A stretch of DNA of 64,000 nucleotides. Origin: Planctomycetota bacterium (GTDB lineage: Bacteria > Planctomycetota > SZUA-567 > H5-PLA8). The stretch lies in contig JABTUM010000003.1 in the NCBI GenBank assembly GCA_015075375.1, positions 868,001 to 932,000 of the forward strand, read 5' to 3'. Positions 44,261 to 53,799 of this stretch are shown here, one piece after another; positions within the stretch are counted from its first letter, which is position 1; the number at the start of each line of letters is the position of its first letter. A program made the translations under genes and the position numbers. Under the pieces are notes generated by a model. That model saw only the letters and a program-made list of their open reading frames with translations, was not told the origin of the DNA and did not search any database.

Positions 44261-46404
44261 GCCGCATCCTCCGTGCGCCGCATCCCATACCGCACCGCCA
44301 GAAAGGATTCTGAGCCCATCATCAGGGCCAGAATCACAAGCACCAGCGGAGCCAGTTCGGTCACGGAATGAAGCTTGGCGACGAATTCCTCGATGGACTG
44401 CTCGGGGCTGAGCCAACTGTATCCGGCCGAACCGAACAGGTCGCCGAACTCATCTTCTTGTAGCCGGGCCAAGTCGCCTTCTTCCGTGCGCGGATTCACC
44501 ACGAACCGGCGCCGCGCCAAGACTTCTTTGGGCACCTCGGTGAAGAAATACTCCCCATCCAGGTTGGTATTCTCGTACGCGATGTTCCAAGCTTCCTCTT
44601 CACCCTCTTTCTTGCGCGGGGTCAGGCGCTCTTTCCCGCCATCGGGACGCTTGAGCAGGAGGTGCTGCGCCGATACGTATACCGCCGATTGAAAGCGGTC
44701 TCCGGCGTTGAGGTTTACCGAAGCGTCGGCGTCCCCGGCCAAGTGCTTGAGCATGCCTTGGGCAAGGATCGGAAACTCCGGCAACGCGGGGAGGATGGTC
44801 CACTCCGGTCCGGCCGTGTAATTGGCAAGCACCACCTGGCCACGCCCCCAATCGCGCCGCACCAGCGCGGGCGTGCCGTCCGAGAGCGTCGCCACCACGT
44901 CGGCCTCTGTAGGGCTCACGGTCAACGGAATGCACCCGGTCACCTTTGCGTGGTCCTTGCCGGCGCTGCCTTGAAGCTCGGACAAAGCCGGGTGCGTGGC
45001 GCCCGCGAAGACCAGGTGCGGTGCGGTCGCGAGCGAGATCGGCGCGTCGCCCACTTTGGCCGGGAGCAGGCCGCGCCCTTCCTTATAGAGGTGCTTATTG
45101 TAGTCGTAGGGGTTGGCGCGCGGGCCCAGGAAGAACCAAGCCGCGCCCCCGTCGGCGACATAACGCTCCAGGCGCGCCGCGAAGGCCTCGTCTACGGAAC
45201 CGAGCGCCGCAAGCGCCAGCGCGCGATAGGGCTCAAGGTTCTCATACGCCAGTTGCGCGGGCGCGATCACCTTGACCGAGAAAGGGGAGACGCGGTCCAG
45301 TCCCGGGCGGCGCAGAGGATCGATCGCCTTGGCCAGAAAGTAAGTGTCGCTCCCGGCCGCGCCCGCCTGCTCGTCCACCAGCAGTACCTTGATCTCTTCC
45401 GGAACTTGGCACAGGTAGAATCGGCGGTTGTCCACCGGATGCTCGTCGCCCTCCAGTTGCACTTCGACCAGATACTCGCCCGCCGACGCGAAGCGATGTT
45501 CGAAGTTCAACGTGCCGCCCTCTCCGCCCGGCGAGAGTTCACGCACGCCCTTCTTCTCGCCGTCCACCAGGAAGAGCACGCGCGCAGCGCGATCCTGAGG
45601 AACTTTGCCCGTGGATGCCACTTGCACCGTGAAATTCACCGGCCGGCCGGCCGAGATCAAGCGTTCGGTGGGGCGCAGTGAAGTGACGAGGTAGTTAAAG
45701 GTAGGAGTGCCGCCTACATCCACCATGAACAGTTCACATCGCTCACCCAATTCCCGAAGGCCGCGGCTCAAGCCTTCTGCTTTGCCGCCGGGCGGCTGCC
45801 AGGTGAACTTCTGGAAATCGGAGAACGCGTAAACTTCGGCCTTATCCCACTTGGACTGCTCCACGTAATCCTTGACCCACTGCAGCGCGTCGGCCATTGG
45901 CCCGGCGCCCGATCCTGGGCGGAGCGCTTCGATGCGGCCGCCGGCGGTGTGCAGGTCCGTCTCAGCGTCCAGCACCGTCTCCGCGCGGTCACCCATCGTC
46001 ACAACACTGACCGTCGTCTCGGCCGGCAGCGCCCGAACCATCGCCGCCGCTTTTTTCTGCGCGATGCCGAAGGAGGTGGTGACCCCCACTCGCTGGTTCA
46101 TGCTCGCCGTGGCATCCAGAAGCACCACCACGTGGCGCTCGGAGGCCGACCCCAGCAGGCCGTGCTGCAAGACCGGACGCGCCACCCCGAGCACCAACAG
46201 CGCCACCGCCAGCGTGCGCAGAATTAAGAGGATACGGTCCTGCCGCTTGACCTGCTCCTGTTCCTTGTCCTGAAGAATGTAACGAAGCGTGGGGAGTTCG
46301 ACCTGCCGCTTGCGCCGCCGAAAAAGCCATTCGATCAACCAAGGCAATCCGGCGGCCACAAGGGCCGCGAGCAGGAGAGGATGAGCAAAGAAAGATTCGA
46401 GCAT
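44257..46404 (-). CDS. BatA/VWA-type membrane protein (first gene of the operon)
   Basis: This 715-residue protein begins with the BatA (aerotolerance-regulator N-terminal) domain: two hydrophobic segments (about 5-25 and 57-77) around RRRKRQVELPTLRYIL. A VWA domain follows with a MIDAS D97-x-T99-x-S101 (LLDATASMNQ) and an acidic loop near GPMADALQW. The central part (about 330-520) holds further beta-rich and amidotransferase-like segments, and a C-terminal hydrophobic stretch (about 685-703, LVLVILALMMGS) closes it. BatA-type proteins work with MoxR and DUF58 in aerotolerance and envelope maintenance. It is the first gene of the minus-strand operon and is divergent from the GntR/LacI gene, with 129 bases between. 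Confidence 0.85.
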   Translation of the reverse strand: MLESFFAHPLLLAALVAAGLPWLIEWLFRRRKRQVELPTLRYILQDKEQEQVKRQDRILLILRTLAVALLVLGVARPVLQHGLLGSASERHVVVLLDATASMNQRVGVTTSFGIAQKKAAAMVRALPAETTVSVVTMGDRAETVLDAETDLHTAGGRIEALRPGSGAGPMADALQWVKDYVEQSKWDKAEVYAFSDFQKFTWQPPGGKAEGLSRGLRELGERCELFMVDVGGTPTFNYLVTSLRPTERLISAGRPVNFTVQVASTGKVPQDRAARVLFLVDGEKKGVRELSPGGEGGTLNFEHRFASAGEYLVEVQLEGDEHPVDNRRFYLCQVPEEIKVLLVDEQAGAAGSDTYFLAKAIDPLRRPGLDRVSPFSVKVIAPAQLAYENLEPYRALALAALGSVDEAFAARLERYVADGGAAWFFLGPRANPYDYNKHLYKEGRGLLPAKVGDAPISLATAPHLVFAGATHPALSELQGSAGKDHAKVTGCIPLTVSPTEADVVATLSDGTPALVRRDWGRGQVVLANYTAGPEWTILPALPEFPILAQGMLKHLAGDADASVNLNAGDRFQSAVYVSAQHLLLKRPDGGKERLTPRKKEGEEEAWNIAYENTNLDGEYFFTEVPKEVLARRRFVVNPRTEEGDLARLQEDEFGDLFGSAGYSWLSPEQSIEEFVAKLHSVTELAPLVLVILALMMGSESFLAVRYGMRRTEDAA

Positions 46405-46499
46405 GCGCTCAGCGTCCGTGGTTGAGGTGCGTCATGCGGATGCATACACCGCATCTGGAATGCGCGTACAAAATTCGATATCGCGTATAGAGAATTTTT

Positions 46500-46530
46500 G
46501 TATTACGTCTATGTTTATGGTGTATTACGT
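46500..46530. promoter_or_regulatory. Two direct GTATTACGT repeats upstream of the GntR/LacI gene
   Basis: GTATTACGT occurs at 46500-46508 and 46522-46530, 22 bases apart (two helical turns), in an AT-rich stretch just before the start codon at 46534. Two identical 9-mers in phase suggest protein binding sites that could control the regulator, the operon at 44257-46404, or both. Confidence 0.4.
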
Positions 46531-46533
46531 ACA

Positions 46534-47760
46534 ATGAAGAAAGCGGAAGCACCCCTCCCGAACGCGTCGCGTATACCTAAACATAGGCAGGTATACGAGT
46601 TGCTGCTTTCGCGCATCGGCAGCGGCGAATATCCGCCCGGAACCCGACTACCGCCCGAAACCGAACTCCCTTCCCAGTTGGGAGCCAGTTTGCAAACCAC
46701 ACGCTGGGCCTTGCAGGAACTGGTGCGTAGCGGTCTCTTGATCCGCCGGCGCGGGGACGGCACCTATGTGGCCGACCAGCGCGATCCGCCGCTGATCGAA
46801 GGACGGTCCCTGCGCATGGGATTGCTGCTGCCGGTCGAGGCCTGCCACAAGAACCACTATTACTCCTTCTATGGGCAGGTCTGCCGAGGCATCCTGGCCG
46901 AGTGGGGCGCCGCCGAGGTCGCGCTCTCGTGGCATTCGCGCGGAAAGTCGGGTGCGACTCGGGCGGAAGTGCGCCAACCCCGACGCGGGTTGATGGTTGA
47001 GGTGCTGGGCGAACCGCGCGATACCGCCGAACGACACCCTCCCTTGGAGGACGTGCTGCGAGGACGCTTTGACGGGTTCATTTCCGTGGGCGTCATCGAG
47101 GTGCCCTTTCTGGAGAAGGTCATTGAGTTGGGCGTACCGACGGTGATCGTGGATTTCCCGAACGCGCCGTTTCACGCCAAGGCGGACCTCGTTTTTGCGG
47201 ATGCGGTTGGCGGATACATCGGCGCCGTGCAGGCGCTGGTGGCCCAAGGCGCGAAGCACATCCATTACCTCGGGCACCGCAAGTGGTTGCCGAGCAAATC
47301 CGGGGAAAACGTCAAACGCTGGCGGAAAACCCGCTCCCAGACGCGCCTGGATCCGGACGGCCTGCTGCGCCTGAACGCTTACCGCCAAGGCCTCGATCTG
47401 GAAGGCATTGCGCTTCGCGACGACTGGATTCATTTCGTGCAGGTCAACGAACGCCAGTTCGACGATCTGGCCGATCGTCTGGCTGCCCTGGACGAAGCCA
47501 ATCGGCCTGACGCGCTCGTGAGCCAGGATGTCGGCTCCGCAAACCTGATGATCCAGAAATGCGCGGCACGGGGCTTGACCTTGCTGGGCACCGGAGCGTG
47601 TTCCGGCCCGGTCACCGGCCCGGCCTTGCCGATCGTCCTAGACGGCGAAGAGATGGGCCGCGTCGGGGCCGACCTGCTGCTGGGCCGCTTGCAGCGTCCC
47701 CGGCGGCCATTCCTGAGCGTGGGCGTCCGGATGACCTTCGGGCCGCCCCCGCTCGATTGA
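46534..47760 (+). CDS. GntR-type HTH fused to LacI-type sugar-binding domain (transcriptional regulator)
   Basis: I use the ATG at 46534; a TTG 12 codons upstream would add residues inside the direct repeats. The 408-residue protein has an N-terminal winged HTH of the GntR type (about 15-80: VYELLLSRIGSGEYPPGTRL, ELPSQLGASLQTTRWALQEL). The C-terminal region (about 90-400) resembles LacI/periplasmic-binding-protein sensors, with MGLLLPVE, FDGFISVGVIEVPFL, VPTVIVDFP and RPDALVSQDVGS. This GntR-LacI architecture is known for arabinose- and other sugar-responsive repressors. The tandem secreted NHL genes follow immediately (25 bases), so they are likely targets. The ligand is unknown. Confidence 0.9.
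   Translation: MKKAEAPLPNASRIPKHRQVYELLLSRIGSGEYPPGTRLPPETELPSQLGASLQTTRWALQELVRSGLLIRRRGDGTYVADQRDPPLIEGRSLRMGLLLPVEACHKNHYYSFYGQVCRGILAEWGAAEVALSWHSRGKSGATRAEVRQPRRGLMVEVLGEPRDTAERHPPLEDVLRGRFDGFISVGVIEVPFLEKVIELGVPTVIVDFPNAPFHAKADLVFADAVGGYIGAVQALVAQGAKHIHYLGHRKWLPSKSGENVKRWRKTRSQTRLDPDGLLRLNAYRQGLDLEGIALRDDWIHFVQVNERQFDDLADRLAALDEANRPDALVSQDVGSANLMIQKCAARGLTLLGTGACSGPVTGPALPIVLDGEEMGRVGADLLLGRLQRPRRPFLSVGVRMTFGPPPLD
46570..46597. promoter_or_regulatory. Perfect intragenic inverted repeat CGTATACCT-N10-AGGTATACG
   Basis: The two 9-bp arms (46570-46578 and 46589-46597) are exact complements with a 10-base spacer, inside codons 13-22 of the GntR/LacI gene. One arm uses the ATA Ile codon, rare in this GC-rich sequence, suggesting the DNA is constrained beyond its protein. 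It could be an autoregulatory operator. Confidence 0.4.
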
Positions 47761-47785
47761 ACGCAACCTAGCCGGAGGCATGGCC

Positions 47786-50740
47786 GTGATCGTACGGTTT
47801 CCGTTGCTGCCTCTGCTGGTCCTGTCGGGCGTGGTTTTGGCGGGTGCGCCCGAGGACGAGTGGAAGGTCAAGCGCGAACAGATTTTCGACTTCGAGACGC
47901 CTCCGTCCCTGGAACGCGACGGCGACCGGGTGACGATTACCTTCGCCGCGCGAGGTTTTTGCGACGCGACGGTGGCCGTCGAGGGGCCGGACGGGCGGAT
48001 CCTGCGCCACTTGGCCTGCGGCGTCCTGGGGCCCAACGCGCCGGAACCGTTCGCGAAAAACAGCCGCGTTCAGAAGCTGGTATGGGACGGCAAGGACGAA
48101 CGCGGAAGGTATGTGGAAGTCGCGGACCAGTGCCGCATACGCGTTTCGCTGGGGCTCAAAGCGCAGTTCGAACGCGACCTGCTGAGCGAGCCCAAGCGCC
48201 GTATGGGCGCGGGGCTGGGCGTCGGCGTCAGTCCCAGCATCAATCTGCCCGTGCCGCTGCTGGCGGCCTGTCCCGAAGGCGTGCTGGTCTTCGAAGGGCA
48301 TGGCGTGGACCACCTGCGCCTCTTCGACCATGACGGGAACTATCTGCGCACGATTTACCCGTTCCCAGCCGGCAAAACCGAACAGGTGCTGGGCGTGGGC
48401 CGGGCGATCTTTCCCTCCGATGGCGCGGACCTGCCTTTCAAGAACGGCTTCTTGCGCGGAACGCTGCTGACGTCTGGCGCTTCGGGGCAGCGTAACAGCT
48501 ATTACGGCTGCATGTTCGGAGCGGGCGCCACGGCAATGGCCGTCCAGGAACGCCGCATCGCGCTGACGCACTATCGCTTGAATCGTCTGGCCACGGACGG
48601 CACCTCCGGCGGCCTGCCGTTGACCGGCCCCGACGTGGGCAAGGACTACCGCGCGCACGGCTCCAACCGCGGCAAGAACGACATGAACCTCCAGGCCTTT
48701 CCCAACAGCGTGGCCTTTAGCCCCGACGGGAAGTATCTGTACCTCGCGGGGTACCAGATTCGCGACGGCGTGCCCGGGCGCAACCTGAACAAGGAATGCC
48801 TGCAAGGCGTCCTGCGCCTGGAGTACGGCTCGGACAAGCCCCCGGAGCTTTTCGCCGGCAACATGGACCCGGGAGTCAAGACCGGGACCGACAACAACAG
48901 CTTCAAGGATCCTGTTTCCGTCGCGGTGGATAAAGAAGGGCGCGTCTACGTCGCCGACTTTGGGAACGACCGCATCCAGGTGTACGATGCCTCCGCCAAG
49001 CATCTGAAGTCCATTAAGGCTTCCAAACCCGCGCGGATTTTCGTGCATCCCAAGACAGGCGAATTGTACGTCTTCTCCTGGCTCCTGATGACCGAATCCG
49101 TCGCGGGCAAGGACAAACTCTCCGTCGCCAAACCCACGCTGGTGCGCATGGGTTCCTTCCAGAACCCCGAGGTGAAACAAAAGCTGGATCTTCCGTTCAA
49201 GCCGACCGCGGGCTGGCAGGCCATGGATCTGTGGGGCGGCTTGGAGCACCAGGTCGCCGTGGATTTCTGGGCCGCAAAGCCGCGCATCTGGGTTTGCTCA
49301 AGTTCGATCGCATACTGGATGCCCGGCACGGGCGAACCCGGCGGCACTTTGGGCGCGGACAAACAGGGCTCCGAACCTTGGGACCGCAAAAACGTTCAGC
49401 TCTACGAAGAGAAAGACGGGAAACTCGCGCAAGTAGCCGATTTCGGAGCGGATGTTCGCAAGACGCTCCCGCGGAGCGATCCGCCGTTCTTCTGGCGCCA
49501 GCGGCTCTATGTGAATCCGGCGACCGGAAAGCTCTACGTCGGCGAAGGGAACCGCACGCGATGGTACAAGGCCTTTCACCAGCTCATTGAAGTGGATCCC
49601 GCGGACGGCAGCAGCAAAATCATCGAACTCCCGTTCAGCGCCGAAGATGCGGCATTTGATCTGGAAGGATTCCTGTATCTGCGCACGAACACCGCCGTCA
49701 CGCGTTGGGAACTGTCCAGTATGCGTGAGGTGCCGTTCGACTACGGCGAAGAGAAGAAAGGCATCGGCTTCGCGCCCGACGCGGGCGGCAAAAAGGGCGA
49801 TGCGCAGGGGGCGTTGGCGCTCATGGCGCCGCCCTATGTCTCGCATTGGCACAACGGCGGGCTCTGGGTTTCGCCCAAGGGGCACGTCGTCGTGCCTTGC
49901 CTGATCAACAAGGAAGAGAGCCTGGATCCAGAGTTTCTCGGCACGCCGGGCGAGGTGGTGGCCAATCGCAATCAGGTACAGTCGGCTTCCTCGACGCCCC
50001 TGTACTGTCCCCCGCTCTTTCCCGGCCGCAAGCGCTGCGGCGAAGTGCACGTCTACGACCAGAAGGGCAAACTGCTTTACGAAGACGCGATTCCGGGCAT
50101 TCGCAAGCTTTTCGCCATAGCCATGGATCGCGACGACAACCTCTATCTGCTTTCCCATGGCGCGCGCGTACTTTCGGACGGCAAAGCGTTCAACCCGCGC
50201 ACCGCGACTCTGATGAAGGTCAAGCCCGGCGCTTCCCGCACGCTGAACGACCATCAAGGCAGCGGCAAGTATCCCAACCCTCCGATTCCGCTCAAGGACG
50301 AGGACAAGCCCAAGCGCCCCCATGACGTACGGAACGGCCTCACCGGCGAATGGCTGGTCAACGGCGAATGGATGTACGGCGGGCTGATCTTTTCGGGCAA
50401 AGGCGACACGGACACCGGGGGTGGCTGCTCGTGCTGGAACGGCCGCTTCACGCTGGATCTGTTCGGACGCTCGTTCGCTCCCGAAACGGATCACTACAGC
50501 ATCGCGGTGCTGGACAGCAACGGAAACCTCCTGCTTCGCATCGGCCAGTACGGAAACCGCGACAGCGCCGGACCGAAGAGCGCGGTGCCGTTAGGTGGCG
50601 ACGAAGTGGGGCTCTTTCATGCCCAATACGTCGGCGTGGACACTGACCGGCGCCTGTTGGTGGCCGATGGAGGCAACGCGCGCCTGCTGAGCGTTAAGCT
50701 GGACTACCACCAGTCCGCAATTCTGCCATTGAAGCGCTGA
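47786..50740 (+). CDS. Secreted NHL-repeat/FlgD-like protein (paralogue B)
   Basis: I start at GTG 47786, 7 bases after GGAGG; the ATG two codons upstream would have only one base between it and that site. The product, about 984 residues, has a signal peptide (VRFPLLPLLVLSGVVLAGAP) and the family plan: KVKREQIFDF, RILRHLACGVLGPNAPEPF, KLVWDGKDERGRYVE, NHL units (GRVYVADFGNDRIQVYDAS; GELYVFSWLL) and the C-terminal block GGGCSCWNGRFTLD near residue 878. It shares its layout with paralogues A, C and D. It is the first of three tandem copies on this strand and starts 25 bases after the GntR/LacI gene, its likely regulator. Function is unknown; it is probably exported. Confidence 0.78.
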   Translation: MIVRFPLLPLLVLSGVVLAGAPEDEWKVKREQIFDFETPPSLERDGDRVTITFAARGFCDATVAVEGPDGRILRHLACGVLGPNAPEPFAKNSRVQKLVWDGKDERGRYVEVADQCRIRVSLGLKAQFERDLLSEPKRRMGAGLGVGVSPSINLPVPLLAACPEGVLVFEGHGVDHLRLFDHDGNYLRTIYPFPAGKTEQVLGVGRAIFPSDGADLPFKNGFLRGTLLTSGASGQRNSYYGCMFGAGATAMAVQERRIALTHYRLNRLATDGTSGGLPLTGPDVGKDYRAHGSNRGKNDMNLQAFPNSVAFSPDGKYLYLAGYQIRDGVPGRNLNKECLQGVLRLEYGSDKPPELFAGNMDPGVKTGTDNNSFKDPVSVAVDKEGRVYVADFGNDRIQVYDASAKHLKSIKASKPARIFVHPKTGELYVFSWLLMTESVAGKDKLSVAKPTLVRMGSFQNPEVKQKLDLPFKPTAGWQAMDLWGGLEHQVAVDFWAAKPRIWVCSSSIAYWMPGTGEPGGTLGADKQGSEPWDRKNVQLYEEKDGKLAQVADFGADVRKTLPRSDPPFFWRQRLYVNPATGKLYVGEGNRTRWYKAFHQLIEVDPADGSSKIIELPFSAEDAAFDLEGFLYLRTNTAVTRWELSSMREVPFDYGEEKKGIGFAPDAGGKKGDAQGALALMAPPYVSHWHNGGLWVSPKGHVVVPCLINKEESLDPEFLGTPGEVVANRNQVQSASSTPLYCPPLFPGRKRCGEVHVYDQKGKLLYEDAIPGIRKLFAIAMDRDDNLYLLSHGARVLSDGKAFNPRTATLMKVKPGASRTLNDHQGSGKYPNPPIPLKDEDKPKRPHDVRNGLTGEWLVNGEWMYGGLIFSGKGDTDTGGGCSCWNGRFTLDLFGRSFAPETDHYSIAVLDSNGNLLLRIGQYGNRDSAGPKSAVPLGGDEVGLFHAQYVGVDTDRRLLVADGGNARLLSVKLDYHQSAILPLKR

Positions 50741-50795
50741 CAGGGAGGCCTCAAACCGCTCGAATAGTTCGGTTTCAGTGAGGAGATCGGTGTAT

Positions 50796-50826
50796 GTAAT
50801 TAAGACACATTATTTGTCATAATTAC
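50796..50826. promoter_or_regulatory. 31-bp inverted repeat upstream of paralogue C
   Basis: GTAATTAAGACA (50796-50807) and TGTCATAATTAC (50815-50826) are complementary with one mismatch and a 7-base spacer. It lies 14 bases before the start codon of the NHL gene at 50841, in the only AT-rich stretch between paralogues B and C. It is a good operator candidate and suggests C has its own control. Confidence 0.5.
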
Positions 50827-50840
50827 GGAGCCATCTTCCC

Positions 50841-53771
50841 ATGATCGATAATCATTTCAATCCTGGAAAGCATCGAGGAATTATAAGGGCTCGCCCTGCG
50901 CGACTGGCGATAAGCCTGGCGCTTTTGGCCGCGTGTTCGCTGCGCTCTGCGGAGAACCCCGCCGAGTATCAAGTTAAGCGCCAGGAGGTTTTCGAGTTCA
51001 CCGAACCGCCCTCGCTCGCCATTCAAGGCGACCGAGTGGAGATTTCCTTTGCCTCCAAAGCGTACTGCGACGCCACCGTCGCGATTATGGACCCGGAAGG
51101 GCGCATCGTACGCCACCTGGCCAGCGGAGTCCTGGGCGCACGCGCGCCCGAACCTTTCCAGCAGAACGCGCTCAAGCAGACGCTCGTTTGGGACGGGAAA
51201 GACGATCAAGGCAAGTACCGCGACGACCGCGAGCGACTCTCCGTGCGGGTCTCGCTGGGCCTGAAGCCGGCGTTCGAAAAGCCTTTATTCTGGGAGCCGA
51301 AGAAGCGCATGGCCTCCAGCCCCCCCATCCTGTGTTCCACCGAGCAGGGCGTGTACGTTTACGATGGATTGTCGGTGGATTTCGTGCGCCAATTCGATCA
51401 TCAAGGCGAGTATGTCCGCACGGTTTATCCGTTCCCCGCCGACAAAATCGCATCCATCGAGGGCCTGCATTGGCACGAATATCCGCAGGACGGGAAACGC
51501 CTTCCGGTGAAGGGCAACTTCCTGCAGAACACAATGTTGTCCAGCGGCGTCAATGCTTTGGATGCCACCTATAAGGCCCAGAAGCGCCAATACGATTCGG
51601 TGGTGAGCAGCGGCAACGCGCATTTTGGGATGTACGCCTCGGGCGCCACGGCCATGGCCGTCCGGAAAGGCCGTCTGGCGCTCGCGTCCATGTCCATCAA
51701 TCGATTCGGCTCCGACGGTTCAGGCGGGGGCCTCAAGTTCCGCGGACCCACGGTCTCCTTTCCCGCACAACTTCGCGCCATGCACGAACACAAGGGCGGC
51801 ACCCATCAGATCGGGCCGCGCAGTGCGGCGCTCAGTCCCGATGGTCGCTGGCTGTATCTGTCCTGCTATTTTTGGAATCAGGCGTGGAACCAGGACGGAC
51901 TGCATGGGGTGCTCAAAGTAGATATGGAGTCGGACGCCGAGCCCACGGTCTTCGCGGGCAGCTTCAAGCAGAATGATTCGGGCTCCGAGAACGGCCGCTT
52001 CCGCTACGCCACCGGCATCGCCTGCGATGCGCAAGGACGCGTGTACGTCGGCGATTACATGAACCAGCGCATTCAAGTCTTTGCGCCCGACGGCAAGCAC
52101 CTTAAGAGTATCCCCACCCCCTACCCCGTCGACGTGGCGATACACCACAAGACCGGCGAGATCTACGCCTTCTCCTGGCAGTTGGGCAATTACCAGCTCG
52201 TGGCGGAGTGCGACGCCGCTCAGAAGGCGCAAAAGGCCCTGCGCATCCCGGCCCTGGCCACGCGACTGGGACCGTTCGACGATCCCAAGCCTCGCGCCAC
52301 CTTCGACCTTCCCTTCGAACAGTACAATCCGCAGGTGGGGTTCTACATGGGGGTCACGCGCTATGGCCTGCAGTTCCGCGTGGCGCTCGATTCCTACTCT
52401 GAGCCGGCGACGATCTGGATGGTGCCTGGACAGACCGACTCCGAGAGCTTCGGCGTGCAGGGCTCGGGTTGGGCGAAAGGCGGTATCCGCCTCTTGCAGG
52501 AGAAGGACGGAAAGCTCGCGGTCATCAAGGATTTCGGCCAGGAAGCGTTGAAGTCGGTCAAGCGCCTGCGCCCGCCCGTGTACGGACGCCAGCGTCTGTA
52601 CGTGAATCCCGTCAACGGAAAGCTCTACGTGGGCGAAGGACAGGAACCCGACGGCACCGGCTGCGAGAAGGCTTTCCTGGAACTGGTCGAGATCGATCCC
52701 GAATCCGGTGCGATCGAACTCGTGAACCTTCCTTTCGATGCCGAAGAGATGTGTTTCGATCTCGACGGCCACGGATATCTGCGCGGGCGAGCATCGGTCG
52801 GCCGGTTCAACGCCACGACTTGGCAGGAAGTGCCCTGGGACTATGGGGAAGAACTGGACGGCGTGCGTTTTTCGTCGGGCACGCGCGGCAAAGGCACGCG
52901 GCTCCTCTCGGGCCTGCCGGTCTTTCAAGGCATCAACTGGCACATGGGCGGGATGGGCTGTTCACCGCTGGGGCATTTCGCCGTCTCCTGTTACACCGGA
53001 AAGGATGTCGAGGACCGCAAGGAAACCAAAGTCGCCAGCGGCGGCAAAGAGTACGCGCCCACGTTGTATCCCGGACGCGTTTTCGGCGGAAAAACCGCGC
53101 TGATTCACATCTGGGACCGCAAGGGCAAACTCCTGTGCGAAGACGCGGTGCCCGGACTGCCCGACCTTTACGGTCTGGAAATCGACCGACAGGGCAACCT
53201 GTACGTACTCTCTTCGGCCACGCGGCATCTGAACGGCACCCGCTATTTCAACGACATGACCGGCACGCTGATCAAGTTCAAGCCTAAGCAGGCCCGCGTG
53301 CTGAGTGACTCCGCGAAGGTGACGCCCTTGGGTGCGAAACCCGAGCGGGCCCCGGATTTCAGTTCCGCGATGCAGGGCGCGGGCTGGGCGGAAGGCGCGG
53401 AATGGATGTACGGTGGGGTCGGCTATTGCGGCAAGAATCGCGGCGTCGGCTGCGCCTGCTGGAGCACGCGATTCTGCCTCGACTTTTACGCGCGCTCGTT
53501 CGTCTCCGAACAGGACCGCTACAGCGTCGCGGTGCTGGATACGAACGGGAACCTGATTCTGCGAATGGGCACTTACGGCAATGAAGACAGCCGCGGCGCA
53601 CGAAGCCCCGTGCCGCTGGGCGGGGACGAAATCGGATTCTTCCTGGGCGCCTACTTGGCCACGCATACCGACAAGCGCCTGTTCGTCGCCGATGCCGGTA
53701 ACGCGCGCATCGTCAGCGTAAGTTTGGGCTACCATGCCAGCGCAACACTGCCGCTCAGGAAGCAGGACTGA
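50841..53771 (+). CDS. Secreted NHL-repeat/FlgD-like protein (paralogue C)
   Basis: This 976-residue protein has a long N-region then a signal peptide (LAISLALLAACSLRSAENP). The family blocks recur in order: QVKRQEVFEF, RIVRHLASGVLGARAPEPF, LVWDGKDDQGKYRD, LSPDGRWLYLSCYFW, GRVYVGDYMNQRIQVFAPD and, from about 869, GVGCACWSTRFCLDFYARSF. The Cys-x-Cys pair and the Arg-Phe after it match the other three copies. CGGAG lies 10 bases before the ATG, and a 31-bp inverted repeat lies further upstream. It is the middle copy of the tandem cluster, 100 bases after B and 28 before D. Confidence 0.78.
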   Translation: MIDNHFNPGKHRGIIRARPARLAISLALLAACSLRSAENPAEYQVKRQEVFEFTEPPSLAIQGDRVEISFASKAYCDATVAIMDPEGRIVRHLASGVLGARAPEPFQQNALKQTLVWDGKDDQGKYRDDRERLSVRVSLGLKPAFEKPLFWEPKKRMASSPPILCSTEQGVYVYDGLSVDFVRQFDHQGEYVRTVYPFPADKIASIEGLHWHEYPQDGKRLPVKGNFLQNTMLSSGVNALDATYKAQKRQYDSVVSSGNAHFGMYASGATAMAVRKGRLALASMSINRFGSDGSGGGLKFRGPTVSFPAQLRAMHEHKGGTHQIGPRSAALSPDGRWLYLSCYFWNQAWNQDGLHGVLKVDMESDAEPTVFAGSFKQNDSGSENGRFRYATGIACDAQGRVYVGDYMNQRIQVFAPDGKHLKSIPTPYPVDVAIHHKTGEIYAFSWQLGNYQLVAECDAAQKAQKALRIPALATRLGPFDDPKPRATFDLPFEQYNPQVGFYMGVTRYGLQFRVALDSYSEPATIWMVPGQTDSESFGVQGSGWAKGGIRLLQEKDGKLAVIKDFGQEALKSVKRLRPPVYGRQRLYVNPVNGKLYVGEGQEPDGTGCEKAFLELVEIDPESGAIELVNLPFDAEEMCFDLDGHGYLRGRASVGRFNATTWQEVPWDYGEELDGVRFSSGTRGKGTRLLSGLPVFQGINWHMGGMGCSPLGHFAVSCYTGKDVEDRKETKVASGGKEYAPTLYPGRVFGGKTALIHIWDRKGKLLCEDAVPGLPDLYGLEIDRQGNLYVLSSATRHLNGTRYFNDMTGTLIKFKPKQARVLSDSAKVTPLGAKPERAPDFSSAMQGAGWAEGAEWMYGGVGYCGKNRGVGCACWSTRFCLDFYARSFVSEQDRYSVAVLDTNGNLILRMGTYGNEDSRGARSPVPLGGDEIGFFLGAYLATHTDKRLFVADAGNARIVSVSLGYHASATLPLRKQD

Positions 53772-53799
53772 AAATTTGAATGGCCCGCAGGAGAACCGC

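Noticed and set aside
47768..49249. Long minus-strand frame opposite NHL paralogue B
   Set aside because: No motif, no ribosome-binding site and composition of an antisense shadow.
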